Source: a virus. From it: a stretch of DNA of 33,699 nucleotides. Below are positions 15,441-21,212 of the stretch, one piece after another (within the stretch, counting starts at the first letter, position 1; every line of letters starts with the position of its first letter). The stretch is from IMG/VR virus record IMGVR_UViG_3300020197_000087, positions 1 through 33,699 of that record; one strand, given 5' to 3'. A model generated the notes under the pieces. That model saw only the letters and a program-made list of their open reading frames with translations. It was not told the origin of the DNA and did no database searches. Both the position numbers and the translations under genes were made by a program.

Positions 15441-15615
15441 CGGAGACAGCGGTTTGCCGTTCGGCGTGACGCGCTCGATGCCGCGCCACTCGCTTGGCGA
15501 CAGCCGCAAGTCCTTCAGGCGTTGTCCGCTCCCAGCAGACAGAGCAGAGGCCTTCGTGGTCGTCTCTGCGCCGGGTGCGCCCGCAGCGCGAGCAGGGGGG
15601 CAGGGCTGGGGTCAT
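15424..15615 (-). CDS. Small zinc-ribbon protein
   Basis: A 63-residue basic protein starting at ATG 15615, ATGA-coupled to the membrane protein upstream. It has two Cys pairs, Cys-Ser-Arg-Cys-Gly and Cys-Ser-Val-Cys-Trp, 14 residues apart, forming a likely zinc ribbon. A basic helix (Val-Ala-Lys-Arg-Val-Ala-Arg-His-Arg-Ala-Arg-His) follows. It resembles the protein at 16777-16998, which also has a Cys pair flanked by Arg-rich helices. A nucleic-acid-binding role is likely; the target is unknown. Confidence 0.6.
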   Translation of the reverse strand: MTPALPPCSRCGRTRRRDDHEGLCSVCWERTTPEGLAAVAKRVARHRARHAERQTAVSECDSL

Positions 15616-15812
15616 GAAAAGGGACGCAAATAAGAAGTAAGCAAGAATATGATTAACGTGAGTGGCCAAAAAAGACCAGCAACAGTGCCAAGGCAAATGC
15701 ACTTAAAAGTTTGCATATAATTCTTAGGCGGAAAAAGACCCGCTGTCATGCCGCTAATCAAAAGAGCCAAACTATAAGCAATAAATAAGTAGCCACAAAC
15801 ATAATTTGACAT
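15612..15812 (-). CDS. Small two-span membrane protein
   Basis: A 66-residue protein (MSNYVCGYLFIAYSLALLIS at the start) with two hydrophobic segments, residues 5-27 and about 38-60, separated by a short Pro-Pro-Lys-Asn loop. It is AT-rich compared with its neighbours. The start is preceded by one of four related hairpin leaders. It could be a small phage membrane toxin, a superinfection-exclusion protein or a holin-like protein; nothing discriminates. Confidence 0.55.
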   Translation of the reverse strand: MSNYVCGYLFIAYSLALLISGMTAGLFPPKNYMQTFKCICLGTVAGLFWPLTLIIFLLTSYLRPFS

Positions 15813-15829
15813 AGTGGGAAATGCGGGTG

Positions 15830-15862
15830 AATGTTGTGCCCAACCTGGCGAGGCTGGGCAGG
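15830..15862 (-). promoter_or_regulatory. Hairpin leader, copy 4 of 4
   Basis: Minus strand GCCCAGCC-N6-GGTTGGGC followed by ACAACATT, ending about 18 nt before the 15812 start. There is no T tract, so it is not a simple terminator. The same sequence precedes the 16162 start, and related GGGCACA hairpins precede the 16381 and 16632 starts. Confidence 0.55.
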
Positions 15863-15865
15863 AAA

Positions 15866-16162
15866 TTAAGGAATCATATTGTCGGACCTAAAAATGCAGT
15901 GCCAGGCAGATGGCACTTGCTTGCGAATCGCTTCTGCTGCTGCTTCGCGAGATAGAAAAAAGTTTTTTGCTTCTAAATCTTCTGATCCTCCCGGCAGATT
16001 TTCAACATATTTAGCATAACAAGTGTAAGCGTGATAATAAAGCTCACCACACGCGCCATACTTAGCGCTTAAATGTTTAATTAGTGCAATGGCTGGGTAA
16101 GGCGCTTGATCCATGGGCATTTTAGCAAGCTGTTCAGCTCTTTCTGAAGCTGTAGTTGTCAT
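15866..16162 (-). CDS. Hypothetical protein, helical
   Basis: A 98-residue protein from ATG 16162 (MTTTASERAEQLAKMPMDQA). The longer frame to 16255 runs across the hairpin leader and is rejected. It has a helical N-terminus, a Cys-containing middle (Tyr-Gly-Ala-Cys-Gly-Glu-Leu-Tyr-Tyr-His-Ala-Tyr-Thr-Cys-Tyr-Ala-Lys) and an Arg-Glu-Ala-Ala-Ala-Glu-Ala-Ile-Arg helix. No family is recognised. It is more AT-rich than its surroundings. Confidence 0.55.
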   Translation of the reverse strand: MTTTASERAEQLAKMPMDQAPYPAIALIKHLSAKYGACGELYYHAYTCYAKYVENLPGGSEDLEAKNFFLSREAAAEAIRKQVPSAWHCIFRSDNMIP

Positions 16163-16179
16163 GGCAATAATGGCGATGG

Positions 16180-16223
16180 AAATGTTGTGCCCAACCTGGC
16201 GAGGCTGGCCGGGACTGGGCGGG
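16180..16223 (-). promoter_or_regulatory. Hairpin leader, copy 3 of 4
   Basis: Minus strand GCCAGCCTCGCCAGGTTGGGC followed by ACAACATTTCC, about 20 nt before the 16162 start. It is almost identical to the leader at 15830-15862, although the coding sequences downstream are unrelated. Confidence 0.55.
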
Positions 16224-16255
16224 TTAGGGGCGATGTGCTGGAGGCAGAAGGTCAC

Positions 16256-16381
16256 TTACGCACTCCACCACCAGTTGCCCCAAAAATCCCAGTCGCTGGC
16301 AATGCGGCGGGTATCACTGTTGACCCAGTGAAACCGACCAATATGGCCGTTGCCGTGCCTGTTGATGTAGATGAAAGCCAT
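16256..16381 (-). CDS. 41-residue aromatic-rich micro-protein
   Basis: A very small gene from ATG 16381 to TAA 16256. The product begins MAFIYINRHGNGHIGRFHWV and ends with a tryptophan-rich stretch containing six of its seven Trp residues plus two Phe/Ser. The His/Trp content and the leader hairpin in front suggest a real gene. No homologue comes to mind. Its position between two other leader-equipped small genes supports a cassette-like organisation. Confidence 0.55.
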   Translation of the reverse strand: MAFIYINRHGNGHIGRFHWVNSDTRRIASDWDFWGNWWWSA

Positions 16382-16400
16382 TGGTTTTTTAGGGGGTGGA

Positions 16401-16447
16401 AATAATGTGCCCGGAATGTTGACGATCCGGCAGGCTCCGGGCGGGCG
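16401..16447 (-). promoter_or_regulatory. Hairpin leader, copy 2 of 4
   Basis: Minus strand: CCCGGAGCCTGCC, then a variable stretch, then ATTCCGGGCACATTATTTCC, about 20 nt before the 16381 start. CCCGGA pairs with TCCGGG. It is closely related to the leader at 16651-16697. Confidence 0.55.
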
Positions 16448-16455
16448 AACGTTGG

Positions 16456-16632
16456 TCAGTCTAGCTGTACCAGTTCAACCCAGTTGGGAAAGTCGGGGTC
16501 AAAGGCGGCTTCCAACGCCGGGCGAAGGCGATCTTCCGAGATTCGGACAGTTCCGCCTTCTAATGCAAAATCGTGAAAACCGTTACTAACGACGGTCATA
16601 TCGAGAACATTCTGAACAGTGATGTTAGACAT
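16456..16632 (-). CDS. Small acidic hypothetical protein
   Basis: A 58-residue acidic protein from ATG 16632 (MSNITVQNVLDMTVVSNGFH). It begins with a short beta/helix segment, then Phe-Ala-Leu-Glu-Gly-Gly-Thr-Val-Arg-Ile-Ser-Glu-Asp, and ends in Trp-Val-Glu-Leu-Val-Gln-Leu-Asp. No family is recognised. It lies downstream of two-box element copy 4 and one hairpin leader. Confidence 0.55.
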   Translation of the reverse strand: MSNITVQNVLDMTVVSNGFHDFALEGGTVRISEDRLRPALEAAFDPDFPNWVELVQLD

Positions 16633-16650
16633 GGCGGGTGATGCGTTGGG

Positions 16651-16697
16651 AAATAGTGTGCCCGGAATGCCGACGATTTGGCAGGCTCCAGGCGGGA
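16651..16697 (-). promoter_or_regulatory. Hairpin leader, copy 1 of 4
   Basis: Minus strand: CCTGGAGCCTGCC, variable stretch, then ATTCCGGGCACACTATTTCC, about 20 nt before the 16632 start. It sits between two-box element copy 4 and the gene, so it would be in the 5' untranslated RNA. Confidence 0.55.
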
Positions 16698-16721
16698 TAG
16701 GGGACTTGCCCCATGAACACA

Positions 16722-16782
16722 ATGTAACGCGCAGGATCCGTCAGGGGGCCAGATCACTGGATCTGTTCACAACCTGTCACAG
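16722..16782 (-). promoter_or_regulatory. Two-box upstream element, copy 4
   Basis: On the minus strand, box A TGTGACAGGTTGTGAACAG, about 22 nt, then GGATCCTGCGCGTTACATT. It probably drives the leader-equipped genes from 16632 leftwards. It lies at the 3' end of the gene at 16777-16998. Confidence 0.7.
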
Positions 16783-16998
16783 TCGCGGTCTTAGCTTCTC
16801 CGCACGTAGGCGCCTCATGCGCTGGCGCTGTTCCTCCCGATATTCCTCGGTCTGCCGACCGCAGAAGCAGCAAAGCTGCAGATGTGCCCACCGCTTAGAC
16901 AAGGCGACCTGGCCGCACTCGGCGCAACGCGCTACGGACTCGCCAGCGGCCCGACGCTCACGATACGCCGCTGTGCGGTCAGCGCCGCTGGTTCCCAT
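16777..16998 (-). CDS. Small Cys-rich, Arg-rich zinc-ribbon protein
   Basis: A 73-residue protein from ATG 16998 (MGTSGADRTAAYRERRAAGE). Its Cys-Ala-Glu-Cys-Gly and Cys-Cys-Phe-Cys-Gly-Arg knuckles make a zinc ribbon between two basic helices. The N-terminal 'Asp-Arg-Thr-Ala-Ala-Tyr-Arg-Glu-Arg-Arg-Ala-Ala-Gly' motif is familiar from small cyanobacterial and phage HNH-neighbour or transcription-type proteins. It is divergent from the plus-strand OB-fold gene; operator-like TGTGACA and GCGAACA sequences lie between the two starts. Confidence 0.6.
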   Translation of the reverse strand: MGTSGADRTAAYRERRAAGESVARCAECGQVALSKRWAHLQLCCFCGRQTEEYREEQRQRMRRLRAEKLRPRL

Positions 16999-17055
16999 GT
17001 GACAAGTTGCGAACATGTTGCACAGCATAGGTGACAAATTGCGTACTGTGACGTG
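16999..17055. promoter_or_regulatory. Divergent control region with TGTGACA boxes
   Basis: The plus strand reads TGTGACAAGTTGCGAACATG then GGTGACAAATTGCG and CTGTGACG. The first matches box A of the two-box elements (TGTGACA-N2-TTGYGAACA). It separates the minus-strand zinc-ribbon gene from the plus-strand OB-fold operon and may control both. Confidence 0.6.
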
Positions 17056-17070
17056 GCCTGCATTCAATTC

Positions 17071-17403
17071 ATGCCAATTGCCATAACTGGCGTAAACGCC
17101 AAAAAAACAACGCTTACGGGTGTTGTTAGCAACATTAACATCGCTTCTCTGGAGACAATAGCGGGGGCCAGCTTTACGCTGTCTCACGGTCAGAGAATTC
17201 ACTGGCGATCCGAAAATAACGAATCAACTCAGTGTCAAGTCTGGGAGCGCTTTGGAGACATAAAATCGGTGCTAGCAATTGTGCGTAACCTAACGCCAGG
17301 AACGCGTGTGACAGTAACTGGAACCCTGCGAACAGGCCAAGTGGTAGGTGGGCAATCCCAGGGGTCGGTTTTGTTTGTTGAGACCGTGGAGGTGGTTTCA
17401 TGA
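17071..17403 (+). CDS. OB-fold / SSB-like protein
   Basis: A 110-residue protein from ATG 17071 (a GTG at 17053 is possible but lies in the operator). It shows a five-strand OB pattern: Leu-Thr-Gly-Val-Val-Ser-Asn-Ile, then Cys-Gln-Val-Trp-Glu-Arg-Phe-Gly, Val-Leu-Ala-Ile-Val, and Pro-Gly-Thr-Arg-Val-Thr-Val-Thr-Gly-Thr-Leu-Arg, which is the 'G..v.v.G.l' strand of SSB proteins. There is no acidic C-terminal tip. It may be a small phage ssDNA- or RNA-binding protein. It is the first gene of a three-gene plus operon reaching to 17854. Confidence 0.5.
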   Translation: MPIAITGVNAKKTTLTGVVSNINIASLETIAGASFTLSHGQRIHWRSENNESTQCQVWERFGDIKSVLAIVRNLTPGTRVTVTGTLRTGQVVGGQSQGSVLFVETVEVVS

Positions 17404-17573
17404 TCCCGGTTCTCCCCCTCCGACCGTGGCTAATCACGACCACCGCCGGATCGGCCTCCGTCCTGGCTCGGGGAGAGGCCGCCGCGATCCAGGCAGGCCT
17501 GGAACTGGCCCAACCACCGGTGGGCCAGCCGCGCGCCACCCTGATTTCAGCGATCCCGCAGGGGGAGTGGTGA
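17400..17573 (+). CDS. Small hypothetical protein
   Basis: A 57-residue protein linked by ATGA to the OB-fold gene. It has an N-terminal hydrophobic stretch (Ile-Pro-Val-Leu-Pro-Leu-Arg-Pro-Trp-Leu-Ile) and a helix with Gly-Glu-Ala-Ala-Ala-Ile-Gln-Ala-Gly-Leu-Glu-Leu-Ala. No family is recognised. The tight coupling on both sides supports translation. Confidence 0.5.
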   Translation: MIPVLPLRPWLITTTAGSASVLARGEAAAIQAGLELAQPPVGQPRATLISAIPQGEW

Positions 17574-17854
17574 GCCAGCCTTCAAGCGTGGCGGAGGCCC
17601 TGCAGGGGTGGCCAAACCCGGCCACGGTGCTGGCTCATGCCGACCGGGCGCTGGAGGGCCTGCAGCGGGCAGAGGAGCAGGTGGAGGAGCTGCGGGCGCT
17701 GTGTAGCCCAGCGAGCGAGGATCCCGCCGATCCTGGTCCTGTTGGCTCTGCCGGCGTGCTGGAGAACCTCGGGCGTGCTCGGCAGAAGATTCTCGCGTGG
17801 GCAGACACCGCCGCCGCTGCGGTTCAGGCGCTGAGCCCCCCCAGCAGCCAGTAG
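17570..17854 (+). CDS. Coiled-coil hypothetical protein
   Basis: A 94-residue protein from GTG 17570 (GTGA overlap with the gene before). It is Ala/Glu/Leu-rich with a heptad-like stretch (Ala-Leu-Glu-Gly-Leu-Gln-Arg-Ala-Glu-Glu-Gln-Val-Glu-Glu-Leu), a Pro/Asp break, then a second helix and a Pro-Pro-Ser-Ser end. It is followed at once by a strong terminator. It could be a structural partner of the OB-fold protein; its function is unknown. Confidence 0.5.
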   Translation: MSQPSSVAEALQGWPNPATVLAHADRALEGLQRAEEQVEELRALCSPASEDPADPGPVGSAGVLENLGRARQKILAWADTAAAAVQALSPPSSQ

Positions 17855-17885
17855 GGACGGGGGATCTGCCCGTCAAGCCCCAACC

Positions 17886-17919
17886 GCCCCCGGTGCCGCC
17901 ATGGTGCCGGGGGCTTTTT
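17886..17919 (+). terminator. Rho-independent terminator
   Basis: Stem GCCCCCGG / CCGGGGGC with a 13-nt loop, followed by T5. It ends the 17071-17854 operon just before the iteron region. Confidence 0.88.
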
Positions 17920-17928
17920 GCCGGCGGC

Positions 17929-18240
17929 CTGTCACTACCTGTCCCTACCTGTCCCTACCTGTCCCTACCTGTCCTGAGAGGTAGTGACAGCTTAAAACCA
18001 TTGCGCCGGAAGCGATCTCGGGCCTGTCACTACCTGTCCCTACCTTTTATAGAAGAAGAAATAGATAAGGGGAAGAGGAAGGGGGAGAAAAGGGCTTATA
18101 TACGAAAAAGGTAAGGACAGGTAGTGACGCCCCCCCCCCTGGCACAGAAAAACCCTGCCATAGACAGGGTTTACAGCCGTCACTACCTGTTGAGACAGGT
18201 AGTGACGGGGTAGGGACAGGTAGGGACAGGTAGGGACACC
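17929..18240. other. Candidate replication origin: iterons around a purine/AT tract
   Basis: The 10-bp unit CTACCTGTCC recurs in tandem at 17936-17975 (four copies) and once or twice near 18029-18045. It occurs in reverse orientation near 18112-18127 and three times at 18209-18238. Flanking units carry CACTACCT or AGGTAGTGAC. Between them, 18048-18110 is purine-rich and AT-rich (a possible unwinding element). At 18178-18209 there is a 14-bp perfect inverted repeat with a TGAG loop. The region has no gene, and it lies beside the AEP-primase/helicase gene. No experimental support is available here. Confidence 0.6.
18148..18171 (-). terminator. Rho-independent terminator of the primase-helicase operon
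   Basis: Minus-strand stem AACCCTG / CAGGGTT with a 7-nt loop, followed by T3-5, about 80 nt downstream of the helicase stop. It lies inside the iteron region. Confidence 0.7.
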
Positions 18241-18250
18241 TGGCGCCTCG

Positions 18251-20503
18251 CTAACCGCCCCCCTGGCTCTCCAGATACCAGCGCCAGGCCTTGACGCCAT
18301 CCACGCGGACTTGCCTCCTGCTCCATCCGTGAGGGCTGAGGATGCCGCCGACTTCCATCTGGTCTGCTCTGGTCTGACGGTCGATCGGCTTGTCTATGGC
18401 TTCTGTCAACACGTCAGCAGACGTGAAACCTGGCTGATTGCCTCGCAGCTGCAACCAGCGGAGGACAGCAGGCGTCCAAACGGACTCAATTCGATATAAA
18501 TCATTTTCGGTTTCAATTTTCTCTTCCAATTCAGAAGGCAGATAATTATGTGCGCCTTTCCTGTACTCTGCCATTGCACCAGCCCAAAGAGAGTCCCTCT
18601 GATTTGCCAACGTGTCACAATCAATAGGACAAGTCTTTGTGCAAGTTGTAGGAATGACCCAGAATCGCCTAGATCCTGTATCATCTAGCAAAAATCCATC
18701 TTTTCGATTAGTTGAACCTACGATAATTCCCCTTCTTGGAAAGGTGTTGGTTGCTTTTCCATAGGGGACCCGAAAAACATCAGAAGATTGTGATAAGAAG
18801 TTTTTGATCTGCCCCGCATGGCGGCGGCCCATGATGTGGTCTAGCTCTGCCCACTCCATAATCCAAGAGCGGTGAAGGATCATCAGGTCATCTTTGCTGC
18901 TGATGTCTCCAAGGCCATCAGAGAAGAAAGGCCCGCCAAGAATGCGCCAGAATGTAGATTTTCTAGCGCCTTGAGCACCTAGCAAAACACAGGCCGTGTC
19001 GTGTTTCCATCCAGGCTGAAAGGCCCTCTGCACTGCGCCGATCATGGTGCAGCGAATCATGTGATCATACAAAGTGGGATTGTCCAAGCCTTCTTGAGTG
19101 TTAGGCCTTAGATAACCACTCGCAATTCCTCCGATGTATTCAGGTTCACAATTATTCTCGCACCATTCTAAGTATTCTCTAACAGGATCATAAGGATTTT
19201 CTTTTGCCACTTCAACTAAGCAGTCAAGAGCAAGATCCTTGCTTGCTTTAATTCCAACTTGCGCGAGCTTAAGATAGTATCTATCACTGCCTTCTATTTG
19301 CTTTTCATTAAGCTCAATATTTTGCGTAAAAGTATTAAATCTTAAGCCTCCTTTTTGCCTGAGAAGTGTAAGCAATTCACCAGCTTCAACTTTCAGTGGT
19401 TTGGCTGTTGTGCCACCTTCTGGGGGCTCCGGCACCGGGGGGGGCGCCGTCGTGCCGGGATCTGCCGTCACGGGGCGGGGCTGAGGGCGCGTGTCGGGCG
19501 ATTGTTGACGCCGATGAATCCATGCCAGCCGGTTGGGCCAGCCTGGGTCAGGCGTCCGAGCCGTGCCGGTTGCGGATCGGATGGTGGCGGCAATCTCCTG
19601 ATCGTCCAGAGGTGGGGAGCACCGCGAGGCGAACGCGTGCAGGAGCTGCTCCAGAGTCCCATCAACGCGGAGGCCCTCGGCGACAGCGGCGGGAATCAAC
19701 GCGTGCGCCGTGGCGGCCAGTCGGAAGGCGTCAGCATTTCGGCTGCCGCTGGGGGCTCCTGCTGCGGCCAGGAGCCTGAGGGATCGGGGCAGGAGATCCT
19801 CCAGCGCCACGGTCTGAAAGCTGCTGATCGTTCCCGCCGGTGCCGCCGGTGCCGGTGCCGGTGCTGGTGGTGCTGGTGGCGGTGCTGCTGCTGGTGGCGT
19901 CTCTTCTGGCGAGACGAGCTCGTCAATGTCCTCAGGCCAGTAGCGGCTGCCGGTTTCGTTGATGATTCGTGCCACCCCTGCGGAAGTTCCATAGGCTCGG
20001 AGGTAGTGGCTGCCCGGGAGGCGCATGACGCGCGAGGGGTTGCAGCAGGAGCGGTCTGATTTGCAGTGGGCGATCAGGCGGGATGTGATGGCCCGCCAGT
20101 GATCAGGAGCAATGGGCCGATGAAGCACCCAGTAGCAATGAACGCTTTTCCCGCCCGTGGCCACCATGAAGGTGGGCTCTGGCAGCCTCAGCTCCCGCCA
20201 AGCATTTTGCTGCCAGGGGATCGGCCGGTCATCCCACTCAACAAACAGCGCCGGAACGTCAGTGATCGAGCGGTCCAGATCGCCGCCGTTCCCGACGACC
20301 ATGTAGCAGCCACGACCTTCGGTTTGCCATGAGTTGAACAGGCGGTTAGAGAAACCGCCTTTGCGGCCTCGATCGCGTGCCTTGTCCGGATGGCTGGCGG
20401 GGAGGAAAGCCCGAAACCGCGCGGTTCTGGTGTCTTTGTCCAGCAGCTCAAGGAAGCGGGTGACTTCTGAGATGTCCACCGCCAGGGAGGGGGCGGCCAC
20501 CAT
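18251..20503 (-). CDS. AEP primase fused to VirE-type (VapE) helicase
   Basis: A 750-residue replication protein. Residues 60-200 are an archaeo-eukaryotic primase/RepB-like domain: Ala-Leu-Phe-Val-Glu-Trp-Asp-Asp (85-92, metal ligands) and Gly-Gly-Lys-Ser-Val-His-Cys-Tyr-Trp (117-125). After a Pro/Ala linker comes a PriCT-like segment (255-312, ending Asp-Asp-Gln-Glu-Ile-Ala-Ala-Thr-Ile-Arg-Ser). Residues 370-720 are a virulence-associated-E SF3-type ATPase: Walker A Gly-Ala-Gln-Gly-Ala-Arg-Lys-Ser-Thr (509-517), Walker B around Met-Glu-Trp-Ala-Glu-Leu-Asp (549-555) and Thr-Gly-Ser-Arg-Arg-Phe-Trp (609-615). It probably opens and primes the adjacent origin. It follows the 51-residue RHH-like gene with a TAATG overlap. 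Confidence 0.88.
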   Translation of the reverse strand: MVAAPSLAVDISEVTRFLELLDKDTRTARFRAFLPASHPDKARDRGRKGGFSNRLFNSWQTEGRGCYMVVGNGGDLDRSITDVPALFVEWDDRPIPWQQNAWRELRLPEPTFMVATGGKSVHCYWVLHRPIAPDHWRAITSRLIAHCKSDRSCCNPSRVMRLPGSHYLRAYGTSAGVARIINETGSRYWPEDIDELVSPEETPPAAAPPPAPPAPAPAPAAPAGTISSFQTVALEDLLPRSLRLLAAAGAPSGSRNADAFRLAATAHALIPAAVAEGLRVDGTLEQLLHAFASRCSPPLDDQEIAATIRSATGTARTPDPGWPNRLAWIHRRQQSPDTRPQPRPVTADPGTTAPPPVPEPPEGGTTAKPLKVEAGELLTLLRQKGGLRFNTFTQNIELNEKQIEGSDRYYLKLAQVGIKASKDLALDCLVEVAKENPYDPVREYLEWCENNCEPEYIGGIASGYLRPNTQEGLDNPTLYDHMIRCTMIGAVQRAFQPGWKHDTACVLLGAQGARKSTFWRILGGPFFSDGLGDISSKDDLMILHRSWIMEWAELDHIMGRRHAGQIKNFLSQSSDVFRVPYGKATNTFPRRGIIVGSTNRKDGFLLDDTGSRRFWVIPTTCTKTCPIDCDTLANQRDSLWAGAMAEYRKGAHNYLPSELEEKIETENDLYRIESVWTPAVLRWLQLRGNQPGFTSADVLTEAIDKPIDRQTRADQMEVGGILSPHGWSRRQVRVDGVKAWRWYLESQGGG

Positions 20504-20658
20504 TAGCGGTTGAGCGCTGGGGAGGGGGCGGCCATGGCGCGGTCGATGGCGTCGCGGATGACGGCGGCCATTGGTCGGCCGGGCTGTGACTGGGTGCGGA
20601 TCCAGTCGCGCTGATCGGGCCTGAGGTGGACGAGTGTGGGCTGCATCCGCTGGGCCAT
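20503..20658 (-). CDS. Small ribbon-helix-helix-like protein
   Basis: A 51-residue protein from ATG 20658 (MAQRMQPTLVHLRPDQRDWI). A short strand (Pro-Thr-Leu-Val-His-Leu) precedes two helices (Arg-Pro-Asp-Gln-Arg-Asp-Trp-Ile and Met-Ala-Ala-Val-Ile-Arg-Asp-Ala-Ile-Asp-Arg-Ala). This is the CopG/Arc ribbon-helix-helix layout, in which the strand inserts into the major groove. It overlaps the primase start by 1 nt, so it may regulate replication. In front of it lies TATACA-like sequence. Confidence 0.65.
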   Translation of the reverse strand: MAQRMQPTLVHLRPDQRDWIRTQSQPGRPMAAVIRDAIDRAMAAPSPALNR

Positions 20659-20683
20659 GGCACCTATATAGGGTATGTATAGG

Positions 20684-20944
20684 TTAGCGCATGCCCTGGC
20701 CGCCGTCGCCGTCGCCGTCGCCGTCGCCGCCTGCCGGTGGGCGCCCGGCCCGTTCCTGCTGTCCCCGAGTTGACCGTCGTTTCCAGGGGGGCTCATCGGC
20801 ATCCCACTGAGCCATGGCGTCAGCCACCAAAAACCGTACAAAGCTGTCACGCGAGAGGCCCCCTAACTCCATCCGCATCTGGTCAATCCACTGGCGATGC
20901 TCGTCTGTGATCCTGACGATGGTGGATGTTTTTCGGGTGGCCAT
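20684..20944 (-). CDS. Ribbon-helix-helix DNA-binding protein, probable repressor
   Basis: An 86-residue protein. Residues 5-50 are Arc/CopG-like: strand Ser-Thr-Ile-Val-Arg-Ile-Thr, helix Asp-Glu-His-Arg-Gln-Trp-Ile-Asp-Gln-Met-Arg-Met, turn with Gly-Gly-Leu-Ser, then Arg-Asp-Ser-Phe-Val-Arg-Phe-Leu-Val-Ala-Asp-Ala. A basic linker and a Gly-Asp repeat tail follow, the tail coded by a GGCGAC-type microsatellite at 20699-20727. Its start lies 20 nt from the iterated operator at 20964-21002, so autoregulation and control of the divergent plus-strand genes is likely. RHH proteins bind such short tandem sites as cooperative dimers. Confidence 0.75.
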   Translation of the reverse strand: MATRKTSTIVRITDEHRQWIDQMRMELGGLSRDSFVRFLVADAMAQWDADEPPWKRRSTRGQQERAGRPPAGGDGDGDGDGGQGMR

Positions 20945-20963
20945 GGCTGGTCTGTTTCAAAAA

Positions 20964-21002
20964 GTGTAGCATCATGCTGCATCATGCTGCATCATGCTAC
21001 AC
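20964..21002. promoter_or_regulatory. Iterated palindromic operator O1
   Basis: Three tandem GCATCATGCT units with a 10-bp period, bounded by GTGTAGCAT and its inverted partner ATGCTACAC. TACACT at both ends could serve as -10 for divergent promoters. A two-unit version (GCAACATGCW) lies at 27474-27502. The 10-bp period puts each unit on the same helix face, as expected for ribbon-helix-helix binding. Confidence 0.8.
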
Positions 21003-21044
21003 TCTGGGCTATGGGGGATCTCTCCCCCTCCTGCTCACCCGCTC

Positions 21045-21180
21045 ATGGATCACATGGCGCGAATTGTTCGCGGCGGCTCTTGGTTCAACGATCCTCTCGA
21101 CTGCCGCTCGGCTTACCGCTTCAGTAGCCACCCGGTCGTCCGCAATCAGGCCAGGGGTTTTCGCGTCTGTTGCCTCTCCC
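21045..21180 (+). repeat. Variable cassette 1 (upstream, in frame with the FGE gene)
   Basis: An ATG at 21045 opens a frame reading Arg-Ile-Val-Arg-Gly-Gly-Ser-Trp-Phe-Asn-Asp-Pro-Leu-Asp-Cys-Arg-Ser-Ala, later Gly-Phe-Arg-Val-Cys-Cys. This is the C-terminal variable strand set of an FGE-sulfatase/C-type-lectin fold. No stop separates it from the FGE core start at 21213, so a 532-residue fusion is possible. It is most like cassette 8 (22645-22776), sharing most conserved bases. No hairpin or slippery heptamer accompanies it. Confidence 0.75.
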
Positions 21181-21212
21181 AGTCACGCCAAATCTTCACT
21201 CGCATTTCCCCC

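Noticed and set aside
17929-17980. CRISPR-like short repeats
   Set aside because: Units are 10 bp and contiguous with no unique spacers, so they are iterons and not a CRISPR array.
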